Source: CAZAGO01 sp964485045
GTDB taxonomy: Archaea > Nanobdellota > Nanobdellia > Pacearchaeales > GW2011-AR1
Length of the DNA stretch: 38,564 bases
NCBI GenBank assembly: GCA_964485045.1
Contig: CAZAGO010000004.1
Location: forward strand, 1-38,564
Direction of reading: 5' to 3'
In this document: positions 1 to 7,101 of the stretch, piece by piece
Numbering within the stretch: the stretch's first letter is position 1
Layout: each line of letters starts with the position of its first letter
Notes under the pieces: model-generated
Database searches by the model: none
Told to the model about the DNA's origin: nothing
The model's input: only the letters and a program-made list of their open reading frames with translations
Position numbers and translations under genes: made by a program

Positions 1-36
1 AGCTCGAAACACAAACCAAGGTTCAAATCCTCGATG
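1..36 (+). other. Possible truncated structured RNA or tRNA 3' part at window edge
   Basis: The first bases contain a T-arm-like hairpin: GGTTCAAATCC, with a partly paired stem around the loop TTCAAAT. This could be the 3' part of a plus-strand tRNA whose body lies outside the window. The stretch also resembles positions 15293-15319 of the repeated hairpin element described below, since both have an ACACAAAC run followed by a TTCRAWTC loop. Only about 36 bases are visible, so neither reading can be settled. Confidence 0.25.
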
Positions 37-39
37 ATA

Positions 40-113
40 TGGGACTGCCCGGATTTGAACCGGGGTCATAAGGTCCCAAACCTCATAGGCTAACCAGGCT
101 ACCCCACAATCCC
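40..113 (-). tRNA. tRNA-Pro (anticodon UGG)
   Basis: On the minus strand a full cloverleaf can be drawn. The acceptor stem GGGATTG pairs with CAGTCCC. The anticodon stem TGAGG/CCTTA encloses the loop TTTGGGA, which gives anticodon TGG. The T-arm has loop TTCAAAT on a CCCGG/CCGGG stem. The discriminator base is A, and no CCA is encoded. There is no sign of an intron. A TATA-like box lies about 28 nt upstream (136-146), and no protein gene lies between it and the tRNA. Confidence 0.95.
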
Positions 114-135
114 ATCTAAAATTGAAGTAAAAATT

Positions 136-146
136 TATTTATAAAC
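136..146 (-). promoter_or_regulatory. TATA-like box for tRNA-Pro
   Basis: Minus strand AGTTTATAAAT is centred about 28 nt before the first base of tRNA-Pro, the expected spacing for archaeal TBP/TFB-dependent initiation at the tRNA 5' end. It lies just past the uL11 stop codon. Confidence 0.6.
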
Positions 147-153
147 TATTGTT

Positions 154-789
154 TTACTTCTTCTTTGAGGCGGGCGCTGCCGCTGGTGCTTTGGCTGCCT
201 CCTTACCTTCTTTCTTCGTATCCTCTATCTGTTTGAGTATCTTATCTTGTTCTACTTTTAGTTTAGCAAAATGCTTATTCAATAAATCTTTCTTTTCTTG
301 AGAAGGCTGAGTTTTTCCTTCAGATATTTCTTTATCATATTTGCCTTTATCAATATCCTTTTCAATCTCAGAAGCAAATTTATTTTCTATTAATATTCCA
401 AGACTACCACAACTTCCAACAACTGTTTTAACCGCTGCCTTTAAATTATCAGATAAAAGATTTGGAGATTTTGTTTTTGCTATTGCAATTATTTGTTCTA
501 TTGAAGCATTTGCAACTTGAACTTGTTTCTGAACTCCTGAACCTTTTGTAATTTTAAATTCTGATTTTAAAAGTTCTGCTGCTGGAGGAGAAAAAACATT
601 AACTTCTATTTTTCCAGTAGAAGGTTCTAAATTTACTTCTACAGGAACTTTCATTCCTTCAAAGTCTTTAGTTGCTTCATTTATCTTTTGAAGAACAAGA
701 TTCATACTAATTCCGGTAGGTCCAACTTTCTGACTAAGAGTTGGTCCTGGTTTCATATTTCCTCCTTCGGCAAGTATCTTAATTATCAT
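154..789 (-). CDS. rpl11: Large ribosomal subunit protein uL11
   Basis: uL11 builds the base of the GTPase-associated stalk on 23S rRNA. The N-terminal domain carries the glycine/proline-rich segment GGNMKPGPTLSQKVGPTGIS (about residues 9-28), and the rRNA-binding C-terminal domain follows to about residue 140. At 211 aa it is longer than the roughly 160 aa usual in archaea. The extra length is a charged tail ending in an Ala/Pro-rich, lysine-terminated segment (AAKAPAAAPASKKK). The start at 789 keeps the canonical N-terminus and overlaps the end of the small upstream gene by 11 nt, which suggests translational coupling. In many archaea uL11 sits with uL1-uL10-P1; here those genes are about 10 kb away on the other strand. 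Confidence 0.95.
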   Translation of the reverse strand: MIIKILAEGGNMKPGPTLSQKVGPTGISMNLVLQKINEATKDFEGMKVPVEVNLEPSTGKIEVNVFSPPAAELLKSEFKITKGSGVQKQVQVANASIEQIIAIAKTKSPNLLSDNLKAAVKTVVGSCGSLGILIENKFASEIEKDIDKGKYDKEISEGKTQPSQEKKDLLNKHFAKLKVEQDKILKQIEDTKKEGKEAAKAPAAAPASKKK

Positions 790-1048
790 TTTTATACAGT
801 GTGGGATTATTTAGTTTAATTAATCTTTCTTTTAAATCTGCAAGGCCATATTTAGAATAATCATTTTGTTCTGCACAACCGCTTGTTTTAGCTAAATTTT
901 CTAATCTATTAATTTCCTTTCTTAAACAAATTTTTCTTATTTCATTATACTCTTCTAAGATACTGCTCATTTTTTTCTCCCATTTATTTATTACATCCCC
1001 CAATGGAGTTTTTATTGTTTCATAATCTTTTTCTAAACACTCATTCAT
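779..1048 (-). CDS. Small unknown protein between Spt5 and uL11
   Basis: This is an 89-residue soluble, charged protein that I do not recognise. It looks mostly helical, with a Lys/Glu-rich core (about residues 22-52) and three cysteines (C4, C41, C58) that do not form an obvious metal-binding pair. It overlaps the spt5 stop by 8 nt and the uL11 start by 11 nt, so it appears to be translated as part of an spt5-orf-rpl11 operon. That tight fit is the main argument that it is a real gene. Spt5 and uL11 are often adjacent in archaea, so an extra gene here is unusual. The function is unknown; a link to transcription or translation is only inferred from the neighbours. Confidence 0.65.
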   Translation of the reverse strand: MNECLEKDYETIKTPLGDVINKWEKKMSSILEEYNEIRKICLRKEINRLENLAKTSGCAEQNDYSKYGLADLKERLIKLNNPTLYKNDN

Positions 1049-1499
1049 TTTTTTCTCCTAAATCTTCTCTTCTTATGACTTTAACATTATCCAATTTAAT
1101 TGTAACAGGTAGTGGAACAACTGCTCCTAATAAGCTTACAACAACTTCTTCTTTTTGAGTGTCTATTCTTAAAACTTTTGCTTTTTCTTTTTTGAAAGGT
1201 TCTGAAATTATTTCTACTATATCTCCTTCTTTTATTGAAACAGTAGTTGCAGATGGTTCCACCATATTTTGTATTTCTTCATATTCTAGAGTTTTTCCAA
1301 CGATTCCTTTTACATAAGGAATATTAAAAACTGCTTCTTCAGCAGAATCTCTATCTTCAGATTCAAGAAGAATATACCCTCTAAGTCCATGAGGACGAGA
1401 TACAGAAAAGATATTCAATCCTTTTTTTTCTATTCTATCTGTAATCATGTCTAATGCTCTTTCTTCCTTATTTGTTGTAACTTTTATTATAAATATCAT
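1041..1499 (-). CDS. spt5: Transcription elongation factor Spt5 (NusG family)
   Basis: Archaeal Spt5 binds RNA polymerase with Spt4 and promotes processive elongation; it can also link transcription to translation. The NGN domain spans about residues 1-80, starting MIFIIKVTTNKEERALDMI and including the segment SRPHGLRGYILLES. A KOW domain follows (about 90-145) with the pattern IKEGDIVEIISEPFKKEKAKVLRID. The length of 152 aa is normal for the archaeal family. It heads a transcript with the small unknown gene and uL11, and a TATA-like box lies about 29 nt upstream of the ATG. Confidence 0.95.
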   Translation of the reverse strand: MIFIIKVTTNKEERALDMITDRIEKKGLNIFSVSRPHGLRGYILLESEDRDSAEEAVFNIPYVKGIVGKTLEYEEIQNMVEPSATTVSIKEGDIVEIISEPFKKEKAKVLRIDTQKEEVVVSLLGAVVPLPVTIKLDNVKVIRREDLGEKNE

Positions 1500-1522
1500 T
1501 TTCTTGTTTTGACTAACTCCTT

Positions 1523-1533
1523 AATTTATAAGA
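1523..1533 (-). promoter_or_regulatory. TATA-like box for the spt5-orf-rpl11 transcript
   Basis: Minus strand CTTATAAATTA is centred about 29 nt before the spt5 ATG. AAGGAG lies between box and start and may act as a ribosome binding site if a short leader is made. Confidence 0.5.
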
Positions 1534-1566
1534 AGCAGATAGTATTATTTAAAAAAATGAGTTTAT

Positions 1567-1589
1567 AAAATTTTCTGATTGAAAATTTT
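1567..1589. terminator. 9-bp perfect inverted repeat at the secE stop
   Basis: AAAATTTTC and GAAAATTTT are separated by five bases (TGATT) and overlap the secE stop codon. On the minus strand the hairpin is followed by a run of seven Ts about 15 nt further on. This is a plausible terminator or 3' end structure for secE, but it is AT-only and could also be low-complexity chance. Confidence 0.35.
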
Positions 1590-1770
1590 ACCTAAAAAAA
1601 GGAGCTACGATCATAGAGACCAAAAATCCTAAAATTCCAATAATTAAAATTCCTATTGCTGAAACTTTTGAAATCATTTCAAACTCTTTCATTGTTGGCT
1701 TTTTCATTGTAACCCAAACCCTTTTACACTGAAAAAAGAAAGTGTTCATTGATGTTAAAACTTGATTCAT
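1588..1770 (-). CDS. secE: Protein translocase subunit SecE (Sec61 gamma)
   Basis: This 60-residue protein has the Sec61-gamma layout: a short amphipathic N-terminal helix with RVWVTMKKPTMKEFEMISKV (about residues 17-36) and one C-terminal membrane helix (about 38-57). It clamps the SecY channel, which is encoded at 30782 in this window. The length matches the archaeal family. A TATA-like box 25 nt before the ATG suggests an own leaderless transcript, separate from the cyclase gene just upstream. Confidence 0.93.
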   Translation of the reverse strand: MNQVLTSMNTFFFQCKRVWVTMKKPTMKEFEMISKVSAIGILIIGILGFLVSMIVAPFFR

Positions 1771-1790
1771 AAAAAGAAGTAGTCTGGAGT

Positions 1791-1800
1791 ATTTTTAAAG
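1791..1800 (-). promoter_or_regulatory. TATA-like box for secE
   Basis: Minus strand CTTTAAAAAT is centred about 25 nt before the secE ATG, in the 42-nt gap after the cyclase stop codon. Confidence 0.5.
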
Positions 1801-1812
1801 GTTACTTCAAAC

Positions 1813-3687
1813 TCACTTTATCTTCATTTCAAATGAACCATCCCAATCTTTTGGAGGGGCATGCTTAGAATATTCCTTACATCTTTCTATGAATAATATG
1901 CAAGATTTATCTTTTGGTTCTTCTTCCAAGCATTTCTTAAATCTCTTTTCAGCTTGAGAAAATTTTTTATCAAAATAAAGCGAAAGAGCTTCTTCGTATT
2001 CTTTAGTAAAATTTTTTTTGTAAGCTTTCCATAGCAGTTCGTATATTTCAACAGCATTTTTTTTACCTTTTACCTTAACCCTATCTAAAAGCCTGCATTC
2101 AAAATCTTCTTTAATTAAATCTCTAGTCTCTTTTGAAAGAATTATTTTCACTCCATATTGCTTTGTTAACCCCTCTAATCTTGAAGCAATATTAACTGCA
2201 TCGCCCATTGCAGTATAATCAAATCTTTCATCCGAACCCATATTTCCGATTACTGCATCACCAGTATTTATTCCACACCCAATATTTATTTCTGGAAAAT
2301 TTTTTTCTTTCCAATCCTCTTTTAGAGATTCTAGCTTTCTTACTTGTTCTATTGCAGAATTACAAGCCATTTTTGCATGTTCTTTTTGAAAGAGAGGAGC
2401 ATTCCAAAGTGCCATTATTGCATCTCCTATAAATTTGTCAACTGTCCCTTTATTTTTTAAAATAATTTTAGTCATCTCGGTAAGATACTCATTTATTAAA
2501 TTAACCAATTCTTCAGGAGATAATTTCTCACTTATAGAAGTAAACCCTCTTATATCACTAAAAAAAACAGTAATATTTCTTTTTTCTCCTCCTAATTTTA
2601 GTTCATGTTTCCCTTTTAAGATTTCATTCAAAAGCTCTTTACTTATATACTTTCCAAAAGCACCGGTGAGATATGTGCTATGTTTTTTTTCTTCAAGATA
2701 ATTCAATGCAACTCCCGCTCCAGTGAATATAAAAAGAGATATTGGAAAAAAGAAAAAATCAATAAGATAATTATAATTATTAAAAAAGAATATTCCTGCG
2801 AGAGAATAAATAAAAATTATCAAAAGAAGAAGAGGAATAAGATAATATATTTTTATTCTTGAAAAAAAGAAAAATCCTGCAAAAGAAAAAAGAAAGACTA
2901 AAAAAAAGATAGAAAAAGTTCCTTGTTTTTTTAAGAAACTTTCTAAAAAAATATTTTGAATTATATTTGCATGAACTTCTACTCCTGGCATAGCTATTCC
3001 TTTTGAAGTTGGGACAAAATAATTATCATGAAGATTTGGAGCCGTTGCTCCAATTAAAACAATTTTTCCTTTAAAATCAAAATTCCCTTTAAGAACTTCA
3101 TACGCTCCAATAGAATAAAAAGCATTTGGACTCGAAGCAAAATTTATTGAATAAATCCCTTCTTTAAAATTGCTTCTTCCAGAATATGTTTTGTACACTT
3201 CAAATGCAAAAGGAAGTTCATCTTGCAAAATTCCAACCTCCACCTCTCTCAAAACTCCATCTGAAGAAGAAAGTAAATTTGTATATCCCGTATTCTTTTC
3301 AAAAATAGGGTGAAATAAATTTCCAGAAACAATCTCAGAAGCTAAAACGACATTATTCATTGACAAAAGAGTATCGTTTAAAGAAGAATCATTAGTGCTT
3401 GGCTCAAAAAAAGAAACATCAATTCCTACAACCTTTGCTTCTTTTAATTTTGGTAAAAGTTCTGAAAAAACTTGTCTATCCCAAGGCCATCTACCTATTT
3501 TATTTATGCTCTCATCGTCTATCTTTATTATAACTATATTTTCCAAAGGTCTTTTTTCTCCCTGAAGACTATCTCCCAGAACATTTCTAACATGAGAAAA
3601 AGAATTAACAAAAATAAAAAATGAAAAAATAAATAAAATTAAAAAATAAACGAAAAGGCTCTTTTTAGAAAAATATTTTTTTTGCAT
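1813..3687 (-). CDS. CHASE2-domain class III adenylate cyclase
   Basis: This is a predicted membrane sensor that makes cyclic AMP. A first membrane helix (about residues 10-28) leads into an extracytoplasmic CHASE2 sensor domain (about 35-250, with IVIIKIDDESINKIGRWPW near the start and VLIGATAPNLHD near the end). Three more membrane helices follow (about 256-276, 281-302, 308-328), then a cytoplasmic class III cyclase domain (about 370-550). All catalytic positions are visible: metal-binding D378 and D422, adenine-selecting K418 and T492 (Lys-Thr, class IIIb style), and transition-state N499 and R503. The C-terminus (about 556-605) looks like a TPR-type helical repeat. The fecR-like gene lies 9 nt upstream on the same strand. 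The sequence supports an active adenylate rather than guanylate cyclase. The ligand is unknown. This architecture is common in bacteria and unexpected in an archaeon. Confidence 0.93.
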   Translation of the reverse strand: MQKKYFSKKSLFVYFLILFIFSFFIFVNSFSHVRNVLGDSLQGEKRPLENIVIIKIDDESINKIGRWPWDRQVFSELLPKLKEAKVVGIDVSFFEPSTNDSSLNDTLLSMNNVVLASEIVSGNLFHPIFEKNTGYTNLLSSSDGVLREVEVGILQDELPFAFEVYKTYSGRSNFKEGIYSINFASSPNAFYSIGAYEVLKGNFDFKGKIVLIGATAPNLHDNYFVPTSKGIAMPGVEVHANIIQNIFLESFLKKQGTFSIFFLVFLFSFAGFFFFSRIKIYYLIPLLLLIIFIYSLAGIFFFNNYNYLIDFFFFPISLFIFTGAGVALNYLEEKKHSTYLTGAFGKYISKELLNEILKGKHELKLGGEKRNITVFFSDIRGFTSISEKLSPEELVNLINEYLTEMTKIILKNKGTVDKFIGDAIMALWNAPLFQKEHAKMACNSAIEQVRKLESLKEDWKEKNFPEINIGCGINTGDAVIGNMGSDERFDYTAMGDAVNIASRLEGLTKQYGVKIILSKETRDLIKEDFECRLLDRVKVKGKKNAVEIYELLWKAYKKNFTKEYEEALSLYFDKKFSQAEKRFKKCLEEEPKDKSCILFIERCKEYSKHAPPKDWDGSFEMKIK

Positions 3688-3696
3688 TTACTGCAT

Positions 3697-4524
3697 TCAA
3701 AGAGAAGCGTTCATCTCTTTTATTTTATTTGTTATAAAAATTATTTTTTCAACTGAATCCAACTTTATAGGGGATTTATCTCTTATTTCTTCTAAATTTA
3801 TTTCCCCTCTATCTGCTTTCTCCAAATAATCTTGTATATCTTCATCGGTAAACTCGTATCTTTCTTTAAGCATATCTATCTTTTTTTGGTGCTTGGCTAA
3901 TTCTAAATTTCTCAATTCTTTTAGATGTTTTATTACTTCAGCCTTTTTTGTTAAAATAATCTCTTTTTCTTCGGAGGTCATTTCTCTCTCCTTTAAAATC
4001 TGTCCAAAGTCTTCTATTGCTTTTCCCTCTTCAACTAAAAAAGACTGTTCCATTTTCTCATAATCAACTTTTCCTTCTCCTACAAATAAAAGGGAATCGT
4101 TAAAATAAAATCCTGTCCCTCGCACAGAAGCAACGCTTGTGCTTGTCCTAATTGTATATTTGTTTATACCTAATAATCCTGTAACCTGGCTCCATGTTCC
4201 ACCATTCTCTTGGACAAGCTCTAAATTCTTCTTAGCAATCTCTTTTAAAGTAATCGTAGTTCCAGAATCTAAAACAACAACCACACTTTCATAAAGAATT
4301 ATAGAAGCGCTACCAGTATCCGATACAGAGATTACATCTTTCTCTTCTAAAATTTGACTTTCAAAAACTTCTTTTCCATTAATAAAAACACTGTCTTTTT
4401 CAACTAAGAGCCTAGCGCTTATAGTTTTTGAAGAAACAAAAGAAAGATATAAGACTAAAAATATAACAAGAATGACTGCAAAAATTGATGTGAAAATTAT
4501 TATTTTTTTAAGGGGAATATCCAT
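3697..4524 (-). CDS. Membrane-anchored FecR-domain protein
   Basis: An N-terminal membrane helix (about residues 8-31) anchors an extracytoplasmic FecR domain (about 38-160) with the characteristic SVASVRGTGFYF segment at 130-141. A long charged helical region follows (about 175-275, probably coiled coil). In bacteria, FecR-domain proteins of this short type often sit beside CHASE2 cyclases and are thought to act in envelope sensing. Here the gene is the first of a two-gene unit, 9 nt before the cyclase, with its own TATA-like box, so the pair is probably co-expressed. No TonB or sigma-factor partner is present, so this is not a classical iron-citrate regulator. The ligand and direct partner are inference. 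Confidence 0.88.
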   Translation of the reverse strand: MDIPLKKIIIFTSIFAVILVIFLVLYLSFVSSKTISARLLVEKDSVFINGKEVFESQILEEKDVISVSDTGSASIILYESVVVVLDSGTTITLKEIAKKNLELVQENGGTWSQVTGLLGINKYTIRTSTSVASVRGTGFYFNDSLLFVGEGKVDYEKMEQSFLVEEGKAIEDFGQILKEREMTSEEKEIILTKKAEVIKHLKELRNLELAKHQKKIDMLKERYEFTDEDIQDYLEKADRGEINLEEIRDKSPIKLDSVEKIIFITNKIKEMNASL

Positions 4525-4544
4525 AGAATATTACTGTTTTTTAA

Positions 4545-4554
4545 GTTTATAAAA
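4545..4554 (-). promoter_or_regulatory. TATA-like box for the fecR-cyclase operon
   Basis: Minus strand TTTTTATAAA lies about 25 nt before the FecR-protein ATG, in the 34-nt gap after ftsZ. It indicates that the signalling pair is transcribed separately from ftsZ. Confidence 0.55.
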
Positions 4555-4558
4555 ATAC

Positions 4559-5731
4559 TCATTCAAGAAAATCTATTCCAAGCTCTTCCTCTATCTCTTT
4601 ATGTTTTATTCTCTCCCTTCCTTCTCCATGTCCTAGAATTTGAGAACTCTTTACCCCTGTAACTATAAGTAAAACTCTTATTGATTTATCCATATCCTCT
4701 GCTATTTGGGCCCCCCAAATTAATTTTGCCTCAGGATTGAGTTTTTCACCAACAGCCTCTATTATAGATTTACATTCTTCCAAACTCATATTTGGTCCTC
4801 CAACAATATTAACTAAAGAACCGGTAGCATCCGCAATATCTACATCAAGCAGAGGATTTTGTATTGCCTTTTCTACAGCTTCTATTGCTCTATTTTCTGT
4901 ATCTGCCTCTCCCATTCCAATGAGAGAAACTCCTCCTCCAACCATAACTGCTCTTATATCTGCAAAATCTAAATTTACCAGTCCAGATGTTGTTACAAGT
5001 TCTGTTATACCTTTAACTGCATTTGTTAGTATTTCGTCGGCAATTTTGAACGCTGTGTGAAGAGGCAAATCTGGTGCTAATTCTAATAATTTATCATTTG
5101 GAATAACGATAAGTGTATCAACAATTGATTCCATTTTATCTAATCCATCCATCGCATTTTCTATTCTCTTTTTTCCTTCTATTGTAAATGGAAGAGTTAT
5201 TATTCCAATTGTGAGAGCTCCTTGCTTTTTTGCAAGAGAGGCTACTACTGGTGCAGCTCCTGTTCCTGTTCCTCCTCCAAGCCCACAAGTTATAAAAATC
5301 ATATCCGCCCCAGAAATTTTCTTTTTTATCTCGGATTCGGATTCCTTTGCAGCTTCCTGCCCAACTCTAGGATTACTTCCAGCACCTAATCCGTGCGTCA
5401 ATTCTTTTCCGATAAGTATCTTTTGATCAGCATTTGCATATAGTAAATCCTGGGCGTCAGTGTTTATTGCAATTAGCTCTCCTCCTTTTATTCCAATCTC
5501 CCTCATTCGACTAAGAGAATTTCCTCCCCCGCCTCCAACTCCTATAACTTTTATCTTTGCTGCTTGCTTTTTTATGAGTTCCGCAAGCTCCTTATCTATC
5601 TCTCTAACTTCTTGAGAAATATCTGAAGGGTACTTAGGAACGGTATTTTTTGTATAAGTATTTTCCATCATAAAAATAACCTCTGATTTTTTTAAACTCT
5701 CTAATAGGCGATGATGAGCAATTTCTTTCAT
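4559..5731 (-). CDS. ftsZ: Cell division protein FtsZ
   Basis: This tubulin-family GTPase forms the division ring. The nucleotide-binding glycine run GVGGGGGN is at about 64-71. The tubulin signature GGGTGTG is at 152-158. The T7 synergy loop NLDFADIR is at 253-260, with the catalytic acidic residues D255 and D258. The protein ends in a conserved GIDFLE-type tail, presumably the peptide that binds membrane tethers. The 390-aa length is normal. The first 20 residues are not typical, so translation may instead start at M21 or M22 (5671 or 5668). It is the only FtsZ in the window. About 120 nt without a gene lie upstream, with a TATA-like TTTTATAAAC near 5815-5825. Confidence 0.95.
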   Translation of the reverse strand: MKEIAHHRLLESLKKSEVIFMMENTYTKNTVPKYPSDISQEVREIDKELAELIKKQAAKIKVIGVGGGGGNSLSRMREIGIKGGELIAINTDAQDLLYANADQKILIGKELTHGLGAGSNPRVGQEAAKESESEIKKKISGADMIFITCGLGGGTGTGAAPVVASLAKKQGALTIGIITLPFTIEGKKRIENAMDGLDKMESIVDTLIVIPNDKLLELAPDLPLHTAFKIADEILTNAVKGITELVTTSGLVNLDFADIRAVMVGGGVSLIGMGEADTENRAIEAVEKAIQNPLLDVDIADATGSLVNIVGGPNMSLEECKSIIEAVGEKLNPEAKLIWGAQIAEDMDKSIRVLLIVTGVKSSQILGHGEGRERIKHKEIEEELGIDFLE

Positions 5732-5852
5732 TTTCTAGTATCAAAATTGCATAAAAATGCTTTTCAGAACTTTTATTATACTCAACTCTTTGCATTAGTT
5801 AAAATAATTCCCTATGTTTATAAAAATTGTTATAGTGTAAAAAGCTACACAA

Positions 5853-6497
5853 TCATTCTTTCTTTTCTATCTCTTGAATTTCTTGAACTTCAAGATCCAT
5901 TTCAAATATATCCTTATATTTTTCCTTAAAAAGAGCTATAAAATTGACCATGTCTTTTTTAGCTTTTAAGATTATTTTCTTATCTTTAACTTCAAAATCA
6001 AAATTTTTTCTAAACAAAAATTCATTAAAAGCGCCAATCTTTTCTTTAATATCTTCTACTTTTCTCAGGACTTTTATTTTGTAATTTACATCTTTTCCAG
6101 AAAGAGGATTATTGAAGTCTACTATAACTCTTCCTCCAGAAGAGGAAATTATTTTTGCTAATCTTCCATCAAAAGAAAACATAGTCCCAGGAATAGGGTT
6201 TAATTTATGCTCTCTAAAAACCTTTCCAGGTAAGACTTGTACAAGAGCAGAATTCCTATTTCCAAAGGCCTTTTCAGGAGAAAGCTCTAGATAATATTCA
6301 CCTAAATCTTTTCCAAGAAGAAAATCCTCTACAGATTTTAAGAACATCCCTTCTCCAATGCAAAAAATAAAAGGTTTTGGCTCAGAAGATAAATTTGTTT
6401 TTTTCAAATCTTCTTTTATATTGGAATCAAAAATCTCTCCTTCTTTTGTTTTTCCAGTAAATTCTATTTCAATAAAATCTTTTTTTTGTAAAACCAT
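5853..6497 (-). CDS. FKBP-type peptidyl-prolyl isomerase, SlyD-like
   Basis: The N-terminal half is an SlyD-like FKBP fold (about residues 1-150): KKDFIEIEFTGKTKEGEIFDS opens the first strand, and GRVIVDFNNPLSGK (about 127-140) is the family's conserved closing segment. An IF-type chaperone flap is inserted between them (about 75-125). Members catalyse proline cis-trans isomerisation and act as folding chaperones in the cytosol. The C-terminal extension (about 150-214) is charged and resembles the extra domain found in archaeal long FKBPs. It shares a single TATA-like box with the divergent aIF5A gene. The metal-binding histidine tail of bacterial SlyD is absent. Confidence 0.9.
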   Translation of the reverse strand: MVLQKKDFIEIEFTGKTKEGEIFDSNIKEDLKKTNLSSEPKPFIFCIGEGMFLKSVEDFLLGKDLGEYYLELSPEKAFGNRNSALVQVLPGKVFREHKLNPIPGTMFSFDGRLAKIISSSGGRVIVDFNNPLSGKDVNYKIKVLRKVEDIKEKIGAFNEFLFRKNFDFEVKDKKIILKAKKDMVNFIALFKEKYKDIFEMDLEVQEIQEIEKKE

Positions 6498-6517
6498 ATC
6501 TTTTTTTGAGTAAAAAC

Positions 6518-6528
6518 GTTTATAAATC
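6518..6528. promoter_or_regulatory. Shared palindromic TATA box, slyD-like / aIF5A
   Basis: GTTTATAAATC contains the perfect palindrome TTTATAAA (6519-6526). Its centre is about 25 nt from the aIF5A ATG (6548) and about 26 nt from the divergent FKBP ATG (6497). No second TATA-like site is visible in the 50-nt gap, so one box may direct transcription both ways. Confidence 0.6.
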
Positions 6529-6547
6529 TATTTTTTTTGAATAGATT

Positions 6548-6934
6548 ATGATTTTAAAAATAATTGATGCTACAGAAATAAGAAGTGGAACAAACATTCT
6601 AATTGAAGGTATCCCTTATACTGTAAAAAAAATAGATATAAGTAAGACTGGAAAACATGGACATGCAAAAGCAAGAATAGAAGCTATTGGAATTTTCTCT
6701 GAACAAAAGAAAATAATTGTTGCACCGGGGCATGAAAGGTTTGAAGTTCCTATGATTAACAAGAATAAAGGGCAAGTTCTTTCTGTAGGAGATAAAGTAA
6801 GTATAATGGACTTAGATAGTTTTGAAACAATAGAAGTAACGTGTGAAGAGTCTTTAAAAGAAACTATTAAAGAGAATGATAACGTAGAGTATTGGGATGT
6901 TTGTGAAGAAAAAATAATAAAGAGGAAAATATAA
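6548..6934 (+). CDS. eif5a: Translation initiation factor 5A (aIF5A)
   Basis: aIF5A relieves ribosome stalling, notably at proline stretches. The N-terminal SH3-like domain (about 1-70) carries the modification loop SKTGKHGHAK, in which K36 is the lysine expected to become hypusine or deoxyhypusine. The C-terminal OB-fold follows (about 71-128). The length of 128 aa is normal. It is leaderless from the shared TATA box. Its stop codon overlaps the start of eL40 by one base (TAATG), so the two are co-transcribed. Confidence 0.95.
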   Translation: MILKIIDATEIRSGTNILIEGIPYTVKKIDISKTGKHGHAKARIEAIGIFSEQKKIIVAPGHERFEVPMINKNKGQVLSVGDKVSIMDLDSFETIEVTCEESLKETIKENDNVEYWDVCEEKIIKRKI

Positions 6935-7095
6935 TGGCAAAAATATTAGAAGCAACTAATCGACTTTTCAAGAATGTTTTTGTATGTAAAGTATGCCATA
7001 GCAAAATAAAATCAGATCCTCAAAGAATTTTAAAGGGAAAAGTTAAATGCAGAAAGTGCAGTAAAAAGAGATTTAGGCCTTTGAAAAAGAAATAG
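6934..7095 (+). CDS. rpl40e: Large ribosomal subunit protein eL40
   Basis: A 53-codon gene overlaps the aIF5A stop by one base. The product starts MAKILEATNRLFKNVFVCKV and carries a zinc ribbon with C18-x2-C21 and C39-x2-C42, followed by a basic tail (KKRFRPLKKK). This matches archaeal eL40, which lacks the ubiquitin fusion of eukaryotes. It lies 6 nt before the S2P gene and is probably in one transcript with aIF5A. Confidence 0.93.
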   Translation: MAKILEATNRLFKNVFVCKVCHSKIKSDPQRILKGKVKCRKCSKKRFRPLKKK

Positions 7096-7101
7096 TAAAA
7101 A

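Noticed and set aside
2208..2862. Open frames on the plus strand opposite the CHASE2 cyclase
   Set aside because: They are antisense shadows of a gene with all catalytic motifs in place, and they show no family resemblance.
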